From NCBI GenBank assembly GCA_015039315.1, contig WIDE01000014.1, forward strand, positions 405,093 through 469,092: a stretch of 64,000 nt of DNA. Direction: 5' to 3'. The stretch is from Clavulina sp. PMI_390. Lineage: Eukaryota > Basidiomycota > Agaricomycetes > Cantharellales > Hydnaceae. Shown piece after piece: positions 1 to 24,758 of this stretch; positions within the stretch are counted from its first letter, which is position 1; each line of letters opens with the position of its first letter. The notes beneath the pieces are model-generated. The model was not told where the DNA came from. It worked only from the letters and a program-made list of their open reading frames with translations, and ran no database searches. The position numbers were made by a program, and so were the translations under genes.

Positions 1-338
1 ACCGCGCTCGTTATTCCTTTTTTGCTGCATATTATTGCTGGTGCATGTTTGGTGTTCTTGCTTTGGTCCAGGACGAGATCATGAAGTCAACAGTCTATGA
101 TTTGATGGACTCAACAAACTTGATGAGAATCTCGGCTGTCTATCTTTCTTGTGCTGAGCCCAGCGACCTTGCGGTTCTGCAGTCTTTTGATCAATCGCTG
201 TGTCTCCTTACTATCAGCCCTCTTTGCTACACTCGACTTCTTTGAGGCTCCAGCTTCGACATAAATAGACGGCCAAACACAATCCTCCTCCCTTCTACCA
301 CCAAGACGAGCGATTTCCTCTTTCATAGTCCGACAACG
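1..338. other. 5' flank of first gene, no gene seen
   Basis: No convincing coding exon was seen here. An A/T-rich TATA-like stretch (cataaatag) at about 259-267 lies some 75 bases ahead of the ATG at 339, so this is probably the promoter and 5' leader of the next gene. Confidence 0.4.
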
Positions 339-1956
339 ATGGCCGAAATTTTCTCTCCTCCTGAAAATGACTCTTTAGTATCATTGATCATGTCAGCCTT
401 CGAAAGCAGCCAGGATACGCTCCAAACCTCTACCCCATTGAGGCGCAGTACTTTGCCAGAGCCAAAGTTTGATGAAGAGCTCCTCCAATGGCAACATGAT
501 CTCTCTCTGGACTACTTCTCGACTCTCTTGGCCGATGTGCCACACTCAATAGCCTCTGGTGCAAAAACCTTGGTGAGTCTACGCCACTCTCGAGAACTTC
601 CTTCGCGTGACATCTTTATTCGCTAACTCTGCTGTACTTCTAACCCACTAATACCCCAAATATATCTATCCTGCAAGACTGCGAATGCGCATTCAAGCAA
701 TCAGCTCCAGGACCACGCCCGAAAATTTGAGACGCCACAGGTGAGCGAACATTCATCTGAGATCCTTCCCGGACAATCAACTCATGAAGAGTATCTCAAG
801 GAACTTTATTCATCGTCATCTCAATCCACGATTGATGATTGGATGCACTTCTTGCCTGGCGTCCCCTCCGCTGGAGATCCCTTGTTGGAGATGGCAGCAA
901 ACTGCCCGCTCCCTCCATCAACATCCTCCTCATTTGCATCTTCTTCTATTTCAACTCTTGATTTTGACGACTCTCTGACTGGTTCATACGATGAGTGGGA
1001 TCCCAACAAGCTCTTCGGCCCTTATCGAGCTGCGGACAATACGCTTCAGTCATTTCACTTCTCAACTCCAGACGAGATATTCGATTCTCACAGCACCATT
1101 CCAAGTGGATCCAAAGCAATGATGTCGTCGACCGTTGATCCCCAATATCCTATCTTGTACAAGGATGCAAAGGTTGATCCTCTGCTTTTCCCTGACTTCT
1201 CAATTCCCTTGGCTCCACCTCCGATGGAAAGCTCGCCGCATGGACAATACGCCACGGCTAGTGGCGCGGGTTCTGGAAAACACGCTACGACTAGAAGCAA
1301 AGATCGCTCAACTCCATACCCTCGATCCTCTGACCAAGGGGGGCTTGACGTAGGTACCGAGAAACTGCGAGGTCGTCCTCGCAAGCGCCTTCAGAGGATC
1401 AAGTGTAGGGACAAAAAATGCAACGAAGCGGCCGTGAGTCAGTTCTTGGCCGATTTGGACTGGGAATGCCCAATTGAAGAGATCCACCAACTGGTCGTTG
1501 CTGCACATGTTGGGACTGACCTCCGCAAACTCATATCGTGCGCTGTTTCCTTTCTCTGTGACGAAACATTCTCACTAAAAGCGCTTCATCAGACTTTGCC
1601 ATTACGATATTGAGCTCAGTCTGTGGCCCTGGATTCTTACGCGCAGCTTGGCAGGTGAAGCCACTCGCGCCCGTGAGGTTAAGTTGAAGGTCAAGGCCAT
1701 CAGGAAGAAGTCCGACCCATCTCTGGATAATTTTTCGAATTCATGGACAGCACGATACCTTGAACGATATGGCGTCAACAAGCTGGGGTGGATTCAAGTG
1801 GACACCAATTCAAACCTAGTGCTGCCTGCATGGATCAATTTTCTTCGCCAAAACTTCCCCCAGGTTTTGAACAAACAAATGCGCACTCCATGGGAGGCAC
1901 CAATTCACCTTCAGCCCTGCCTCGATTTATGGAAAGCTACATGCTCTGAAGACTAG
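339..1956 (+). CDS. Hypothetical protein with AT-hook-like basic motif
   Basis: I do not recognise the family. Exon 1 (339-572) starts at an ATG and ends at a gtgagt donor. The frame continues at 678 after an intron ending in gcaag, and runs through a Ser/Pro-rich region with acidic patches. At about 1367-1420 it encodes a basic stretch containing RGRPRKRLQRIK, a good match to an AT-hook (core GRP flanked by Arg/Lys) followed by a Cys/Lys-rich segment. A nuclear, minor-groove DNA-binding protein is therefore inferred. The 3' end is uncertain. The second exon can be read to a stop at 1613. Alternatively, splicing out part of 1430-1660 joins a further open segment that starts near 1650, is rich in basic residues (AREVKLKVKAIRKK) and stops at 1956. 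The long Ser-rich middle has no obvious fold. Confidence 0.5.
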
Positions 1957-2425
1957 TAGCTGTTCCGTGTTGTTGGAACAATTGTCCCATTAGCACTTAT
2001 TTGTTATGTTTTTACACCCTTACATCTTGTAGTATACCATGCCCTACTATTACAATATAATCACTCCGTACTAGATCCGTGTGTGCGCCCGTTACGGGGA
2101 AGGCCACTGTTGTCGCATCAGGCACGTGATCGCGTGATCATCAACTTGAACAATTTGGAGTGCCAAGTGCACGTTGACCCTGCGCGTTTTCTCGCTCTCT
2201 CGTTCTTTCAGCTCTCTTGCCGACTTGAAGTCTGCTATAGCCACTACTCCATCACTAGTGCTCCGACTTTCCAACTCGTGAACCCCTCGTTGCTCCCAAC
2301 GAAAAGTGCGTCGCAGTTGCCACCCCACCACCAGTTTGATCAGCCCATGCTGACCTTTCTCGTGCCCTCTTGTGTTTTTGAAAATCTGCCATCGCCTAAA
2401 CTGCTCTCACTGTGGCCGCGAAAGG
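1957..2425. other. Intergenic region between AT-hook gene and GH16 gene
   Basis: Short overlapping ORFs only. It probably holds the 3' UTR of the upstream gene and the promoter and leader of the GH16 gene. A pyrimidine-rich stretch at about 2170-2290 precedes that start, as is common in fungal promoters. Confidence 0.4.
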
Positions 2426-4304
2426 ATGCGTGCCGCCATAGCTTTTGCTTTGCTCACCAGTGTCTCTGTTGCTGTTGCCCAACAATGGTTCGTTCCAGAG
2501 TAAACTGGTCGATGAGAACCAATCTAATCTGCAAACCACACATATCAAATACTCTTCCATATTCTAATAATGGTGTTATTGCTTTGCGCGACCTTCATGA
2601 CGGTTTTCGGTCAATGCTTGCAGCACGTCGTCCTCGCAGTGCAGCTCCAGTGCCCCATGCTGCAGTGAATATGGCTACTGTGGCACCGGCCCAGGCTATT
2701 GCTTGGGAGGCTGCCAGCCTGCAGGTATTTTCTCTCCTTAATTCCTCATGCTTTTTCTGAGAAATATCTGACAACCTCTGTAGCCTCATACTCTTGGAGC
2801 TCCTGTGAGCCAACTCCTATCTGCAAGAACGCCACCGTGCGTACTTTGTTCGATCTACCCACTGCTGCGCCATTTCATGGCTCACATCGCTTCTTTTTAG
2901 TATACGTTCCAGGACGATACCCGGTTGGTGAACTATACTCAGTACGACGGCAACGGTTAGTTCTCCCATTCATACTTCCTGCAAATTATCATATAGCTTT
3001 CTCATATCATCATACTATCATAGCCACCAAGTGGGACTTCACGATTGACCACGGGGATATCTATAACCTGAACGACACCGCCGGTAAGTGTGCTTCCGGT
3101 GCCTACCATTCGCCTCTTGCTCATTGAGATACATATTAGGCGAGCTTGCTTTGCTGCTGACGGAGACGAATGGTGGTACTCGCCTTTCATCAACCCGCTA
3201 TATGTGGTACGGAAGTGTGACCGCCAAGCTGAAAGCCAGTAAGCTGTGGTCTCCCCTAACACTGATCTTTCCTATCGTTAACGTCTTGGATTTTAGCAAA
3301 ATGGGCTGGCGTTGTCACCGCCTTCATCACCATGTCAGACGTAAAAGATGAGATTGATTGGGAGTCAGTAGATCCCACACTATGGGTGCCTATGCTTTTG
3401 GGGGACTAATTATTGATCGGACAGATGGCCGGGTGCGAACACGACTACCGCTCAGTCCAACTTCTTCTGGTGAGTATAACCAAATATTTTCCACTCCTTA
3501 ACGACACTTATTGATTTGTTGTAGGCTCGGCAAGGTTAACTGTGCGTCGTGCCTCATGCCTCCACATCGTGACCGCAGGGCTGATGCGTTTACATAGATC
3601 CTCCCACGAACGGCCAAGTTGACACCGTTCCCAACGATGCTTATTCCAACTACAATGAGTACACGGTAAGCTAATCTACAGTGCTCCTCCCTATTTCGGC
3701 TGACACTCATTTCCGTTGCAGATTAACTGGCAAGAGGATCAGCTCACTTGGTCGATTGATGGAAATGTGGTCCGAACTGTGAAAAAATCAGACACCCTCG
3801 TCAGTGGTGTAGCCAATTACCCCACCACGCCTGCTCGTATCCAGATCAGCGTGTGGCCAGCTGGTACGTTTTATCGTTTTTGGGCTCATTCCCTCCTTTA
3901 TTGATATTCTTTCCACAGGAATTAACACCTCTGCTGCGGGAACCATTGAATGGGCTGGTGGAATGATCAACTGGAATGACCCTGACTATGCCGCCGCTGG
4001 AGGACATTTCGCAGCAGTCTTCGAGTCTGTCACCGTCACTTGTGCAAACCCCTCGAACACTTCGCTCCCCAACAACCCTCGAAGCTACGCTTATGCGTAA
4101 GTAATTTGCTGCCCCAGTCCCGTCATATCGCTCATACTCTATTTTAGTGGGCTGGATTCCAATGGAGATCCGATTGCATACATCAGCAACGCCACTACCA
4201 ACATTAATAGTGCATACTCTCGTGTGGCAATGTCTCGCTCCACACTATGGGCCACTGGTACCGCCGCAGTCGGTATCGCGATTGGCATGGTGCTGTTTGT
4301 CTAA
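2426..4304 (+). CDS. Crh-type GH16 cell-wall transglycosylase, GPI-anchored
   Basis: Crh1/Utr2 family enzymes link chitin to beta-1,6- or beta-1,3-glucan at the cell surface. I model 13 exons (12 GT-AG introns) totalling 1104 nt, 367 residues. The N-terminus is a signal peptide (RAAIAFALLTSVSVAVAQQ). It is followed by a Cys-rich CBM18-like segment (CSSSAPCCSEYGYCG ... YCLGGC), seen in several fungal Crh proteins. The GH16 active site DEIDWE is encoded across the intron at 3364-3424, with both catalytic Glu and the Asp present. A typical GH16 core follows (NYNEYTINWQED, WSIDGN). The C-terminus ends in a short hydrophobic tail (AAVGIAIGMVLFV) after a Ser/Thr/Asn-rich stretch, consistent with a GPI-anchor signal. 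Exon 9 is only 17 nt (3525-3541). The nearest yeast counterparts are CRH1/UTR2/CRR1; I do not assign one symbol. Family call is firm, subfamily inferred. Confidence 0.93.
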
Positions 4305-4515
4305 AGCGCGCCACTCCCCTCCACCTTTCGACACCCTTAATACCCCCTCTCCCTATCCTTTGCATTAGGACAGTACGGACCTAACCCTAATCCTCTCGTT
4401 TCTCCTCTTCGGGCTTTACACTATCATGTTGATGTACAGCTGGCTGCGCCCAATCAATATGATATCTTTCGCAAAACCGTTTTGAGAATAATACCACACT
4501 AGTGCTCCACCTTCT

Positions 4516-5752
4516 CTATTTCAAGGCAGCTGCCACCTCTGCGGCTTCCTCCTCTGCCGTTGGTATATCGTCCTCCGAGAACTAGAGACAACAACTTTAG
4601 TGAATAGATCAAGGGCTGGTGAGCAAAAGCTTGTCACGCACGCCATAAAAGGACTGCGAGGTGTTAGCGCTCGCATTCGCCGCCGATCCTGCCACACTGC
4701 TCTGAATCTTGCTGATGTCCCATTCACCAAAGTCTTCCTCGCGCCAAGGTTTCTCGCAGCCTATGACAGCCAGCGTATCTGCCCCTTCGTTGCCTGGTAT
4801 GCCAGAATGAGCAGGGACATGCATGAACCTGAACGTCTTGGGTGGTTTCTTGGAGATGAGCTCTGATAGGTACTCGATGACCTCGCGATTGAGGACCTCG
4901 CCGCCCGAAGCCGTTCGGAATCCTTTCAACACCCATTTGGGAAGCCATTGCTCGATACCTGAAAAGAAAATAATGAGAAGGCCATACAGAAGACAGCGCA
5001 CCGGGAGTGAGCTTTGGCGTACAGTTCTGGCAGTATACTGAATCGGTCAATATTGCGATACGATCAGTTGTAGGCGTTGCTTCAAGAGCCCTGATAATCG
5101 CCTGAACAACGGGCACGTTAGCTAGAGAGACAAAAGAAGAAATGACATATAAAATTACGATGAGTTCGGCTCGATTATTCGTCTGGTGTCCAGGGCATCG
5201 TTCTGAGATGTTTCTAGTTGTGCAGGCTTTGAGTTGGAGAAGTAATACGGTAGAAGCAAGGGAAGCGTCCCCTCACCTGGGATCTCCATCTCCAAACCAG
5301 ACCCCGACGCCTGCGCGCGCATTCGCTTTGCCATTGCCACGACAAGCGCCGTCTGTATAGATCAAGTTCCAGCCTTCATTACTGAGTTGTGCGATGTCAG
5401 TTAGAGCCTTTGAAGCTGGGGAGGATGAACTAGAGGACGATTGGGCAGGAGGTGGATTATTCGAAAGCGATGCGGGACCCGGGACTCCTTTCATATACTC
5501 CTCGGCCTGTGCTCTAGTCTTGAAACTCTGATAGACAGCCTTCGAGAAACCCTAGCAGTCAAGTGGCATGAGGACTAGGATCATTGCCCAGAAGCCGCCT
5601 TCGATTGCTGACTTTGACTTGAGCTTCACATTCTCCCCTATTTACGCGGTCACTCACACTGCTAACGGAACAAAGGGCTCAGTTACCAACCATGTGCCAT
5701 AGATCCCAGGAACGCGACCAGCTTTGACGGCGTAGAAAGCGGCTTTCGGCAT
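4516..5752 (-). CDS. Ribonuclease H1 with N-terminal hybrid-binding domain
   Basis: This enzyme cleaves the RNA strand of RNA-DNA hybrids. The model has seven exons (5691-5752, 5613-5637, 5277-5551, 5159-5213, 5023-5101, 4642-4958, 4516-4581), 879 nt, 292 residues. The first ~45 residues match the RNase H1 N-terminal hybrid-binding (Cauli_VI-like) domain: FYAVKAGRVPGIYGTW, then CEAQVKGFSKAVYQSF. A Ser/Pro linker follows, then the catalytic RNase H fold with all four metal-binding acidic residues visible: the Asp of YTDGACRGNG, the Glu of NNRAEL, the Asp of LTDS and the Asp of NEGAD. The last exon adds an acidic Ala/Glu tail. If the last intron (gtgcgt donor) were retained, translation would stop at 4609 instead. 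Exon 2 is 25 nt. It is divergent from the ABCC gene at 6316. Confidence 0.92.
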
Positions 5753-6315
5753 TTCTGCACGGCGATAACGGAGAGAAGTCTATTACACATGGCGACATTC
5801 AGAAAATGTCACGAGAGCCCCATAGAATATTTACATTGCAGATACCCCGCCGACACGCGGCAGGGAATGAATGAAATTGTGCTACCCTGGACGCAGATCC
5901 CAGGGGAGTGATGGGCTTATACGATATTTGGATCAGCCAGCGGATACGGGGACGCAGCCTTGGAAGAACCAGAGAGTGTGGAGATGGAATGAGGGGCGAA
6001 TCTGTTGTGTGGACCACGCGGACAAACACAAAATAACAATCAAGGAGTTTCCTTGCGTGTTTCCAAATCAGTACCTCAGTCACAGGTACTATAACAGCAC
6101 TTGCCGCGGCCTCTGCGTTACCTTGTAATTGGGCACTAATGTGGTGGAAGAATAGAAGGTCCAATCAAACTGTATTGACTTCATAAAACAGCCGACATCC
6201 ATGTGGCTGCCTGATCAAACTGTTGAACTCTGTGCCATCACCTTCACGCGCTCTATTCTTCACCGGAAACCAGCAGGAAGGGCTGGAAGGGATTCACCCT
6301 CTTTATATCATCGTG
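5753..6315. other. Divergent intergenic region, RNase H1 / ABCC transporter 1
   Basis: About 560 bp between divergent start codons, presumably holding both promoters. I saw no gene and no clear TATA box. The reading frame of the transporter is open for about 90 bases upstream of its chosen ATG, so an earlier in-frame ATG at 6223 cannot be excluded. Confidence 0.4.
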
Positions 6316-12960
<6,645 letters not shown>

Positions 12961-13198
12961 CTGCAGCCTCGAGCTCGCTTTATCTGGCCACTGGTCAAAT
13001 TACCTCTTTATCCCAAAAACACTCCTTCCCTGGCCATTATCTGTCTACCTTCCACCATGATCTCTGAGCACTGGAGCTCACACCAACTATTCAGCCTGGT
13101 CGAGAGTACTTCATCATATTGATTACACATTTGTCGATTCTGGAGGCCCTTTACTTACTGAGTATGCTACTAGAAGTCAGGGATATCCTCCTACGGTA

Positions 13199-14487
13199 TT
13201 ACAAGTTAGGTTTGATGAACAAATTGTATCGGGTGGACTTCTTGTCCGTCGCTCGATCCATTGCGTTTTCCACAACTTCTAGTCCTCCATCCATCAATTC
13301 CGTCTCATAATGGTCCACGCTCAACAATCCGCTTTCCACCAATCGAAGCACTTTCTTGGGTACGCTCATATCGTACATGAACCCACCAAAAAGCTGTAGG
13401 TCCTTCGCAACGAACTGTCCATATGGGAAACTGATATCACTGGGAATATAACCCATGAAGACGATTCGTCCTTTGTTCTTGAGCGCGCCGATCCCTGCTC
13501 CAATGTGTGCTGATGCAGTGTCTGCTGCCTGTCGAGGAGTGAGATCAAAGAATATGTCGGCGCCGCGCTGTTGCGGCGTTGCGGCGATAATCGCTTTAGT
13601 GTCCTTGGGAATGTCGTATGTGAGTGCGACGACAGAGACGCGCGACGCATATTGTGGTGGGAGAGACGACTTCCAGGCGTCGAGCTTGGACTGAGTGCGG
13701 CCGAGTCCAACCACATGAGCGGCCCCAAGGGCCAAAGCGAGCTCGATGGCAGCGTTCCCGAGCCTGGAGAGAAAGTGAAAGTTTGAGGTCAGTTAACTAT
13801 TCCAGCATGAGGATCGGTCGTCTCGTAATGTAGCGATTTTGGAGCAGTAGTTCCAGGTTGAAGGGAATGGCATAAGAGTGGTGTTGAGTTGGAATAAGAT
13901 ATGGAGACTTGCCTTCCAGTGGCAAACGCTACAACGACCGTATCTCCAGGCTGCAGCTTTGCATATTCAAAGCCTGCATATGACAGCATGAATCGGTTAA
14001 CCATCCAGATTTTCTCGATAGGAAACCCCTTTATCTTGACCCAATGATCCTCGTCAACGGGCACAACATTCTCAATTGGCACGAGGGTTTTTTGGGACAT
14101 AGTTCCCTGAGTCCACGCCTTGGTAGACAGCTGAACCTGACGAGGGTTAAAGCCTTGAATGAGGCCATGCACAATCTTCTCCTCAGGCGCATCGCGACCC
14201 AAAATAGCTGGGTCAACGTACACAAGTTGGCCAGGCTTGAGGGCTAGCGCGTCATCACCCACAGCCTCAACGCGGCCGACGCATCCACCACCTGGGTAGA
14301 GGGGGAATGTATGATAGAATGGGCTGGAGAAGACCAGTTTGAGGTTGGGATGAACGGGGAATGCGAGGATTGTGATGAGCGCTTGACCTGAGGTGGGAAT
14401 GGGAGTTGGCACTTCTTTGATGGAAAGCTCAGTGCGAGATGTAAGAACAACCGTGCTATGAGTAGCAGGGATGATGGAATCTGCCAT
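13199..14487 (-). CDS. Zinc-less MDR-family oxidoreductase, copy A
   Basis: Medium-chain dehydrogenase/reductase of the quinone-oxidoreductase-like or enoyl-reductase-like group. The model has two exons (13913-14487, 13199-13763), 379 residues. The GroES-like N-terminal domain carries the glycine-rich turn YPGGGCVGRVEAVGDD. The second domain is a nucleotide-binding Rossmann fold (VVAFATGRLGNAAIELALALG), followed by a distal glycine-rich strand (NKGRIVFMGYIP). No cysteine arrangement typical of catalytic or structural zinc is seen, so NADPH-dependent reduction of an activated double bond or carbonyl is inferred. The intron 13764-13912 begins GC, not GT. The gene is convergent with ABCC copy 1 (stop codons 238 bp apart) and has a close paralogue at 24759-25945. 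A TATA box lies about 85 bp upstream of the ATG. Substrate unknown. Confidence 0.85.
13764..13912 (-). other. GC-AG intron in MDR oxidoreductase copy A
   Basis: The frame (FATGR, then LGNAA) is restored only by a donor reading AG|GCAAGT and an acceptor CTCCAG, giving a 149-bp intron. The paralogue at 24759-25945 has its intron at the same codon with a regular GT donor (gtgggt) and only 53 bp. Confidence 0.8.
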
Positions 14488-15197
14488 GGCTAATAGGAAT
14501 ATCGTTCTGGGGACGAAGGCAGGGGCGTTGAAGAGGTGATGGTTTAGCTCTGAAGCCAGCAGGGGTGGACCTTATATACCGCTGGACTGAGTCAGCCCTA
14601 CCGCACAGTGAGTATCGAGTAACCTGGCATCCTATCCGCCACAAGACCGGGAGCCGGGACAATGTAACACTTCCGATTTTATTTACGTGATGCTCAAGAC
14701 AAACCAAATGTCATGTTGGCAGATTTCGCCTTTAACGTATATCCAAGAGCCACCGGAGAGGGTGAAGAATACATCTTGAGGACAGAGGTTAGCGGTGGCA
14801 ACTTTTTTCCATAGTTCATGTAATGCTACATGTCTGCGGAAGCAAGAAGAGTTACGGTCCTGCTCCGCGACTCTTTGTGGGTGTTTACATTTGTCAGTGG
14901 CGAAAACAATGACTCATTTGGGCTCATTCATCCTCTGTGCGCCGAGAATTGGACCCGATCCCCAAGTTTGGATTACGTCTTTCTCATATTTTTAACCCAA
15001 CTCACTGACGCGGGCTATGCACCAGCGAAGACTGCCATCCAGCACGTCACTAGTTCACTTGAATGAATAATTCTATTGCCAGATGATTGATGTAGCCGCA
15101 GATACATAATGAGTAGGTAGATGCTTTTTTGGGATTGGAATCGAAACGATTGAGATGAATCCAGAAATCAGATCTTGAGAATGCTTGGCTTTATATT
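14488..15197. other. Upstream region of MDR copy A / 3' flank of ABCC copy 2
   Basis: Apart from the TATA box at 14571-14580 I see no gene. Short ORFs here have no recognisable product. The left part is promoter for the minus-strand reductase, the right part is 3' flank of the minus-strand transporter. Confidence 0.45.
14571..14580 (-). promoter_or_regulatory. TATA box of MDR oxidoreductase copy A
   Basis: Read on the minus strand the sequence is ggtatataag, about 85 bases upstream of the ATG at 14487. This spacing suits a core promoter TATA element with a short leader. It suggests an inducible gene, as TATA promoters often are in fungi; that last point is inference. Confidence 0.55.
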
Positions 15198-21891
<6,694 letters not shown>

Positions 21892-22237
21892 ATTGGTGGT
21901 AGTGGTGATTTCGCGAGAGGCGAAAGACTCTCGCTGTGTTTCCTGGTCCTATTTACGTGCAGCGAGTCAGGACTAGGGTTGAGAAGGAAAGGAACGAAAT
22001 GGGATGGAAGACAAGTCACTCTGTCACAAAATCGGACCCGCAGAATGAATCGAGCCCGATGATGGTCGGGTGTATTGGTCAAGGCGCTTACGACGCTATT
22101 TAGTCACGGCAGCTCACCACATGGGTGCTGCGACCCAATTCACTGGACCGACAAGGCACATGGAGAACCATCAGATATCTATATCCAGCTTCTACGAGAA
22201 CTTCTATTATACCGCACACGACAACGACAACGAGCGC
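21892..22237. other. Promoter region of ABCC copy 2
   Basis: About 350 bp between the stop of the flavoprotein gene and the start of ABCC copy 2, both on the minus strand. No gene or clear TATA element was seen. Confidence 0.4.
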
Positions 22238-24469
22238 CTACGACGAATGGAAGAGTCCCAAAAAGAAAGAAAACAGGGTAAACGACAGAATCCGCCGAAG
22301 GTTCTCAAGGATTTGCATGGTGTAGTCGATCGCTATCTCTTGCCGTCCGTACGCTGCTTGGCGGTCTGGCGACCTCAACTCAAAGGGGATCTGGCACCCA
22401 ATATAATCCTGGGCGGCCTTCACACCGGACGTAAAGCCATCTTCATGAAACCCTGGGTTATTCATTAAAACATCATTACCACATCTTTGGTAGTAGTAAG
22501 GGCTCAACGTTCAAAAGTAACTTACCGTACTGAGTCCATGCACCAGCAAAGGCGATGCTTCGCCGGTTCTGAATGGTGGGAAGAAGCTTCTGAGCTTGTA
22601 CAGCCTATCATGAATGAACCATTTGAATCACTTGAGCGTGATAACGCGCAATCAGTGGACACGAGCTACGTACTTCTGCGCTGACGATCGGATGGTCAAA
22701 CTTCCAGCGCCCAACGATTGTTTCCGCCTTGGGTTCAAATGGAGGGTTTAATGTAACAAGCACAGGTCCATACTTGCTCTCTGGGATGTGCTGGAGATGG
22801 TTCATGCAATCTGACAGCATAAATGTGAGCCCATCAAGCTTGCGCGCCGAAAGGTGATGTCTCCTTACATGTCCTGGTGTGCAAGATCATCAGCAGCGGC
22901 TTATCCAAAGACTTCAGCGTTGACTCACAGAGCAACCTTGTTCACATTGCTCCGCTTTATCCCATCTTGTCCGACCTCCGACTCCGTCAGGTAGTTCCAA
23001 CACGACCAAGCTGATCGCTCGACTGGCATCAACTTTTCCGAAAAGAAACCGTGGTGAGCATGTCATAGATATTTGCCAGACCAAGTACAGCCATACCTGT
23101 TTATCAGAGTGCAGCACTACTTCATTGCGATTCCACCCAAAGCTCCCCAGGATCTCTTGTTCGCCTGCAGTGGCGTTAGGCCCAAGCATCTCCAAAGCTG
23201 TGTCCGAATGTGTCGCCACAATAACAGCATCGAATGTACCCTTTGCTTCGCCTCCAGCTGAAGACGTCGAGTAAGCGATCTCCACGCCCCCAGAAGGTAG
23301 CGACTTGATAGCGTTGACTGGGGAAGAGAAGTGTGCTTGTTGAGGTGGTAGTTTCTCCAACACACGTTTGATATAAAGGTGACTACCGCCCTCAACAGTC
23401 AACCATGACGGCTTTCCGGTAAGTTGGAGTAGGTGGTGGTTATGCATAAAACGGAGCAGCGTAAGCGCAGGGAAGTCGAGGCTGCATTTATCAGGGGGAG
23501 TCGACCAGATCGCGGCCGTCATGGGCTGTAAAAGCATATCAACACCGTTAAAAGGTATTTGGGAGAAGAATAAACGCCACCCACAATCAAGTAATCATCT
23601 CGAAACGCGTCAGAATAGCCCTCGCGTTCCAAATACTCCCCAATGCTGAGATCAAGATACTTTTTGTTGCTGGCTACGGAGGTCGAATCGCCCTCATCCT
23701 CGAGAAGCTTCTTGGCGCATGCATTAAAGCGCAAGACATCCCAAATCATGCGCCAATGCCTGGCGCGAAAGAGATTCCGAGTTTGGCAGAATACAGTGAA
23801 AATGGTGTCCCCAGCCCACTCGAAGGCTCCTCTGTCCCGCGAAACAGAGAACGTCATCTCAGTGGGGATGGTGGGGATCTTGAGCAGCTGAAGAAATCTT
23901 AGAAAGTTCGGATACGACGGAGGGTCTATGATAGGACCATGCAAGAATCAGAAGTCAGCCACGTTGATGACAGTGATATCAGTACATGCAGCCAATAAAA
24001 CAACGCACTCAGCACAATCTGATAGAGGAAAGTAGGTCGAGCGATCCAGGGACGGTCGTTCCCGTCGTTGAGGAGGAAGGTCAGCACAGGGCAGTAGGGA
24101 ATATCGCATATCGCATACTCACGAAACCACTAGGCCAGATCATGCAAGCACAAGTCCAGAGTCTCATTAGTTTCAGGTATAGTCTACCAAGCCTGCACTG
24201 CATTACTCACACGTCAACCTTCGTCGTCAGTCCCGTTGCGGGTGATGCAAAGTCGACAGTATGAGCATGTCCCCCAGGGCGAGCCTCAGCCTCAAAGACA
24301 TGCACTTCGTGTTCCGAATACTCATTCAAGGCCTAAGCAGAAGGACGAGACGAGACGCAGGTGGGTACCGCTAAGTTTAGCTCACAAAGAATCGAGTGAC
24401 CCATTGAACTTGGCTCACCCAAACTGCACCAAGGCCAGCAACACCAGATCCCACTACTGCCACCCTCAT
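22238..24469 (-). CDS. FAD-dependent amine-oxidase-like flavoprotein
   Basis: NAD(P)-binding/flavin-containing amine oxidase family protein. The N-terminus MRVAVVGSGVAGLGAVW holds the GxGxxG dinucleotide-binding turn. A second exon gives VHVFEAEARPGGHAHTV, the Glu-ended strand plus the GG motif that binds FAD. Later exons carry PPSYPNFLRFLQLL, the conserved IWSTPP segment, GGSHLYIKRVLEKLP, the motif FDAVIVATHSDTALEML, a W-N-Y-L segment and a C-terminal G-x-x-E-D-G-F-x-S-G-V-x-A FAD-contact motif. The protein ends in a hydrophobic segment (RILSFTLFSFFLGLF), possibly a tail anchor. In many bacteria and fungi this family sits beside cyclopropane fatty-acid synthase; no such gene is here. Between the second and third coding exons the model is about two residues shorter than the usual GFIVFN, so a splice site near 24180-23945 may be wrong. 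Upstream neighbour on the same strand is MDR copy B. Confidence 0.82.
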
Positions 24470-24758
24470 GTTAACTATCGAATAGTGATACCAGAGAAGC
24501 CGTGTTAGTAAAGGTTACACGTCGACCCCTCCAGCCAGCGCTTCGACGGGATGGCAACGGCGCATCCGACGATCGCGCTGACGATCGCGGATCGCGGGTG
24601 CGGCTAGAGGGCTGCCAACGAGTGACGTCACGAAGCCAACTCAACAACAGATTCAATTGCATGCCAAGGGATTCTGGGGCATTTAGTATACATGCACATG
24701 CGCATGTAGACATGAGCAATTATCAAGTCTAACAAGCTTACAGCCAACAAACTTTTGG

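Noticed and set aside
4609..5001. Stop at 4609 as the end of RNase H1
   Set aside because: Splicing at a gtgcgt donor to 4581 adds an acidic tail and keeps the frame. The unspliced end remains a possible alternative.
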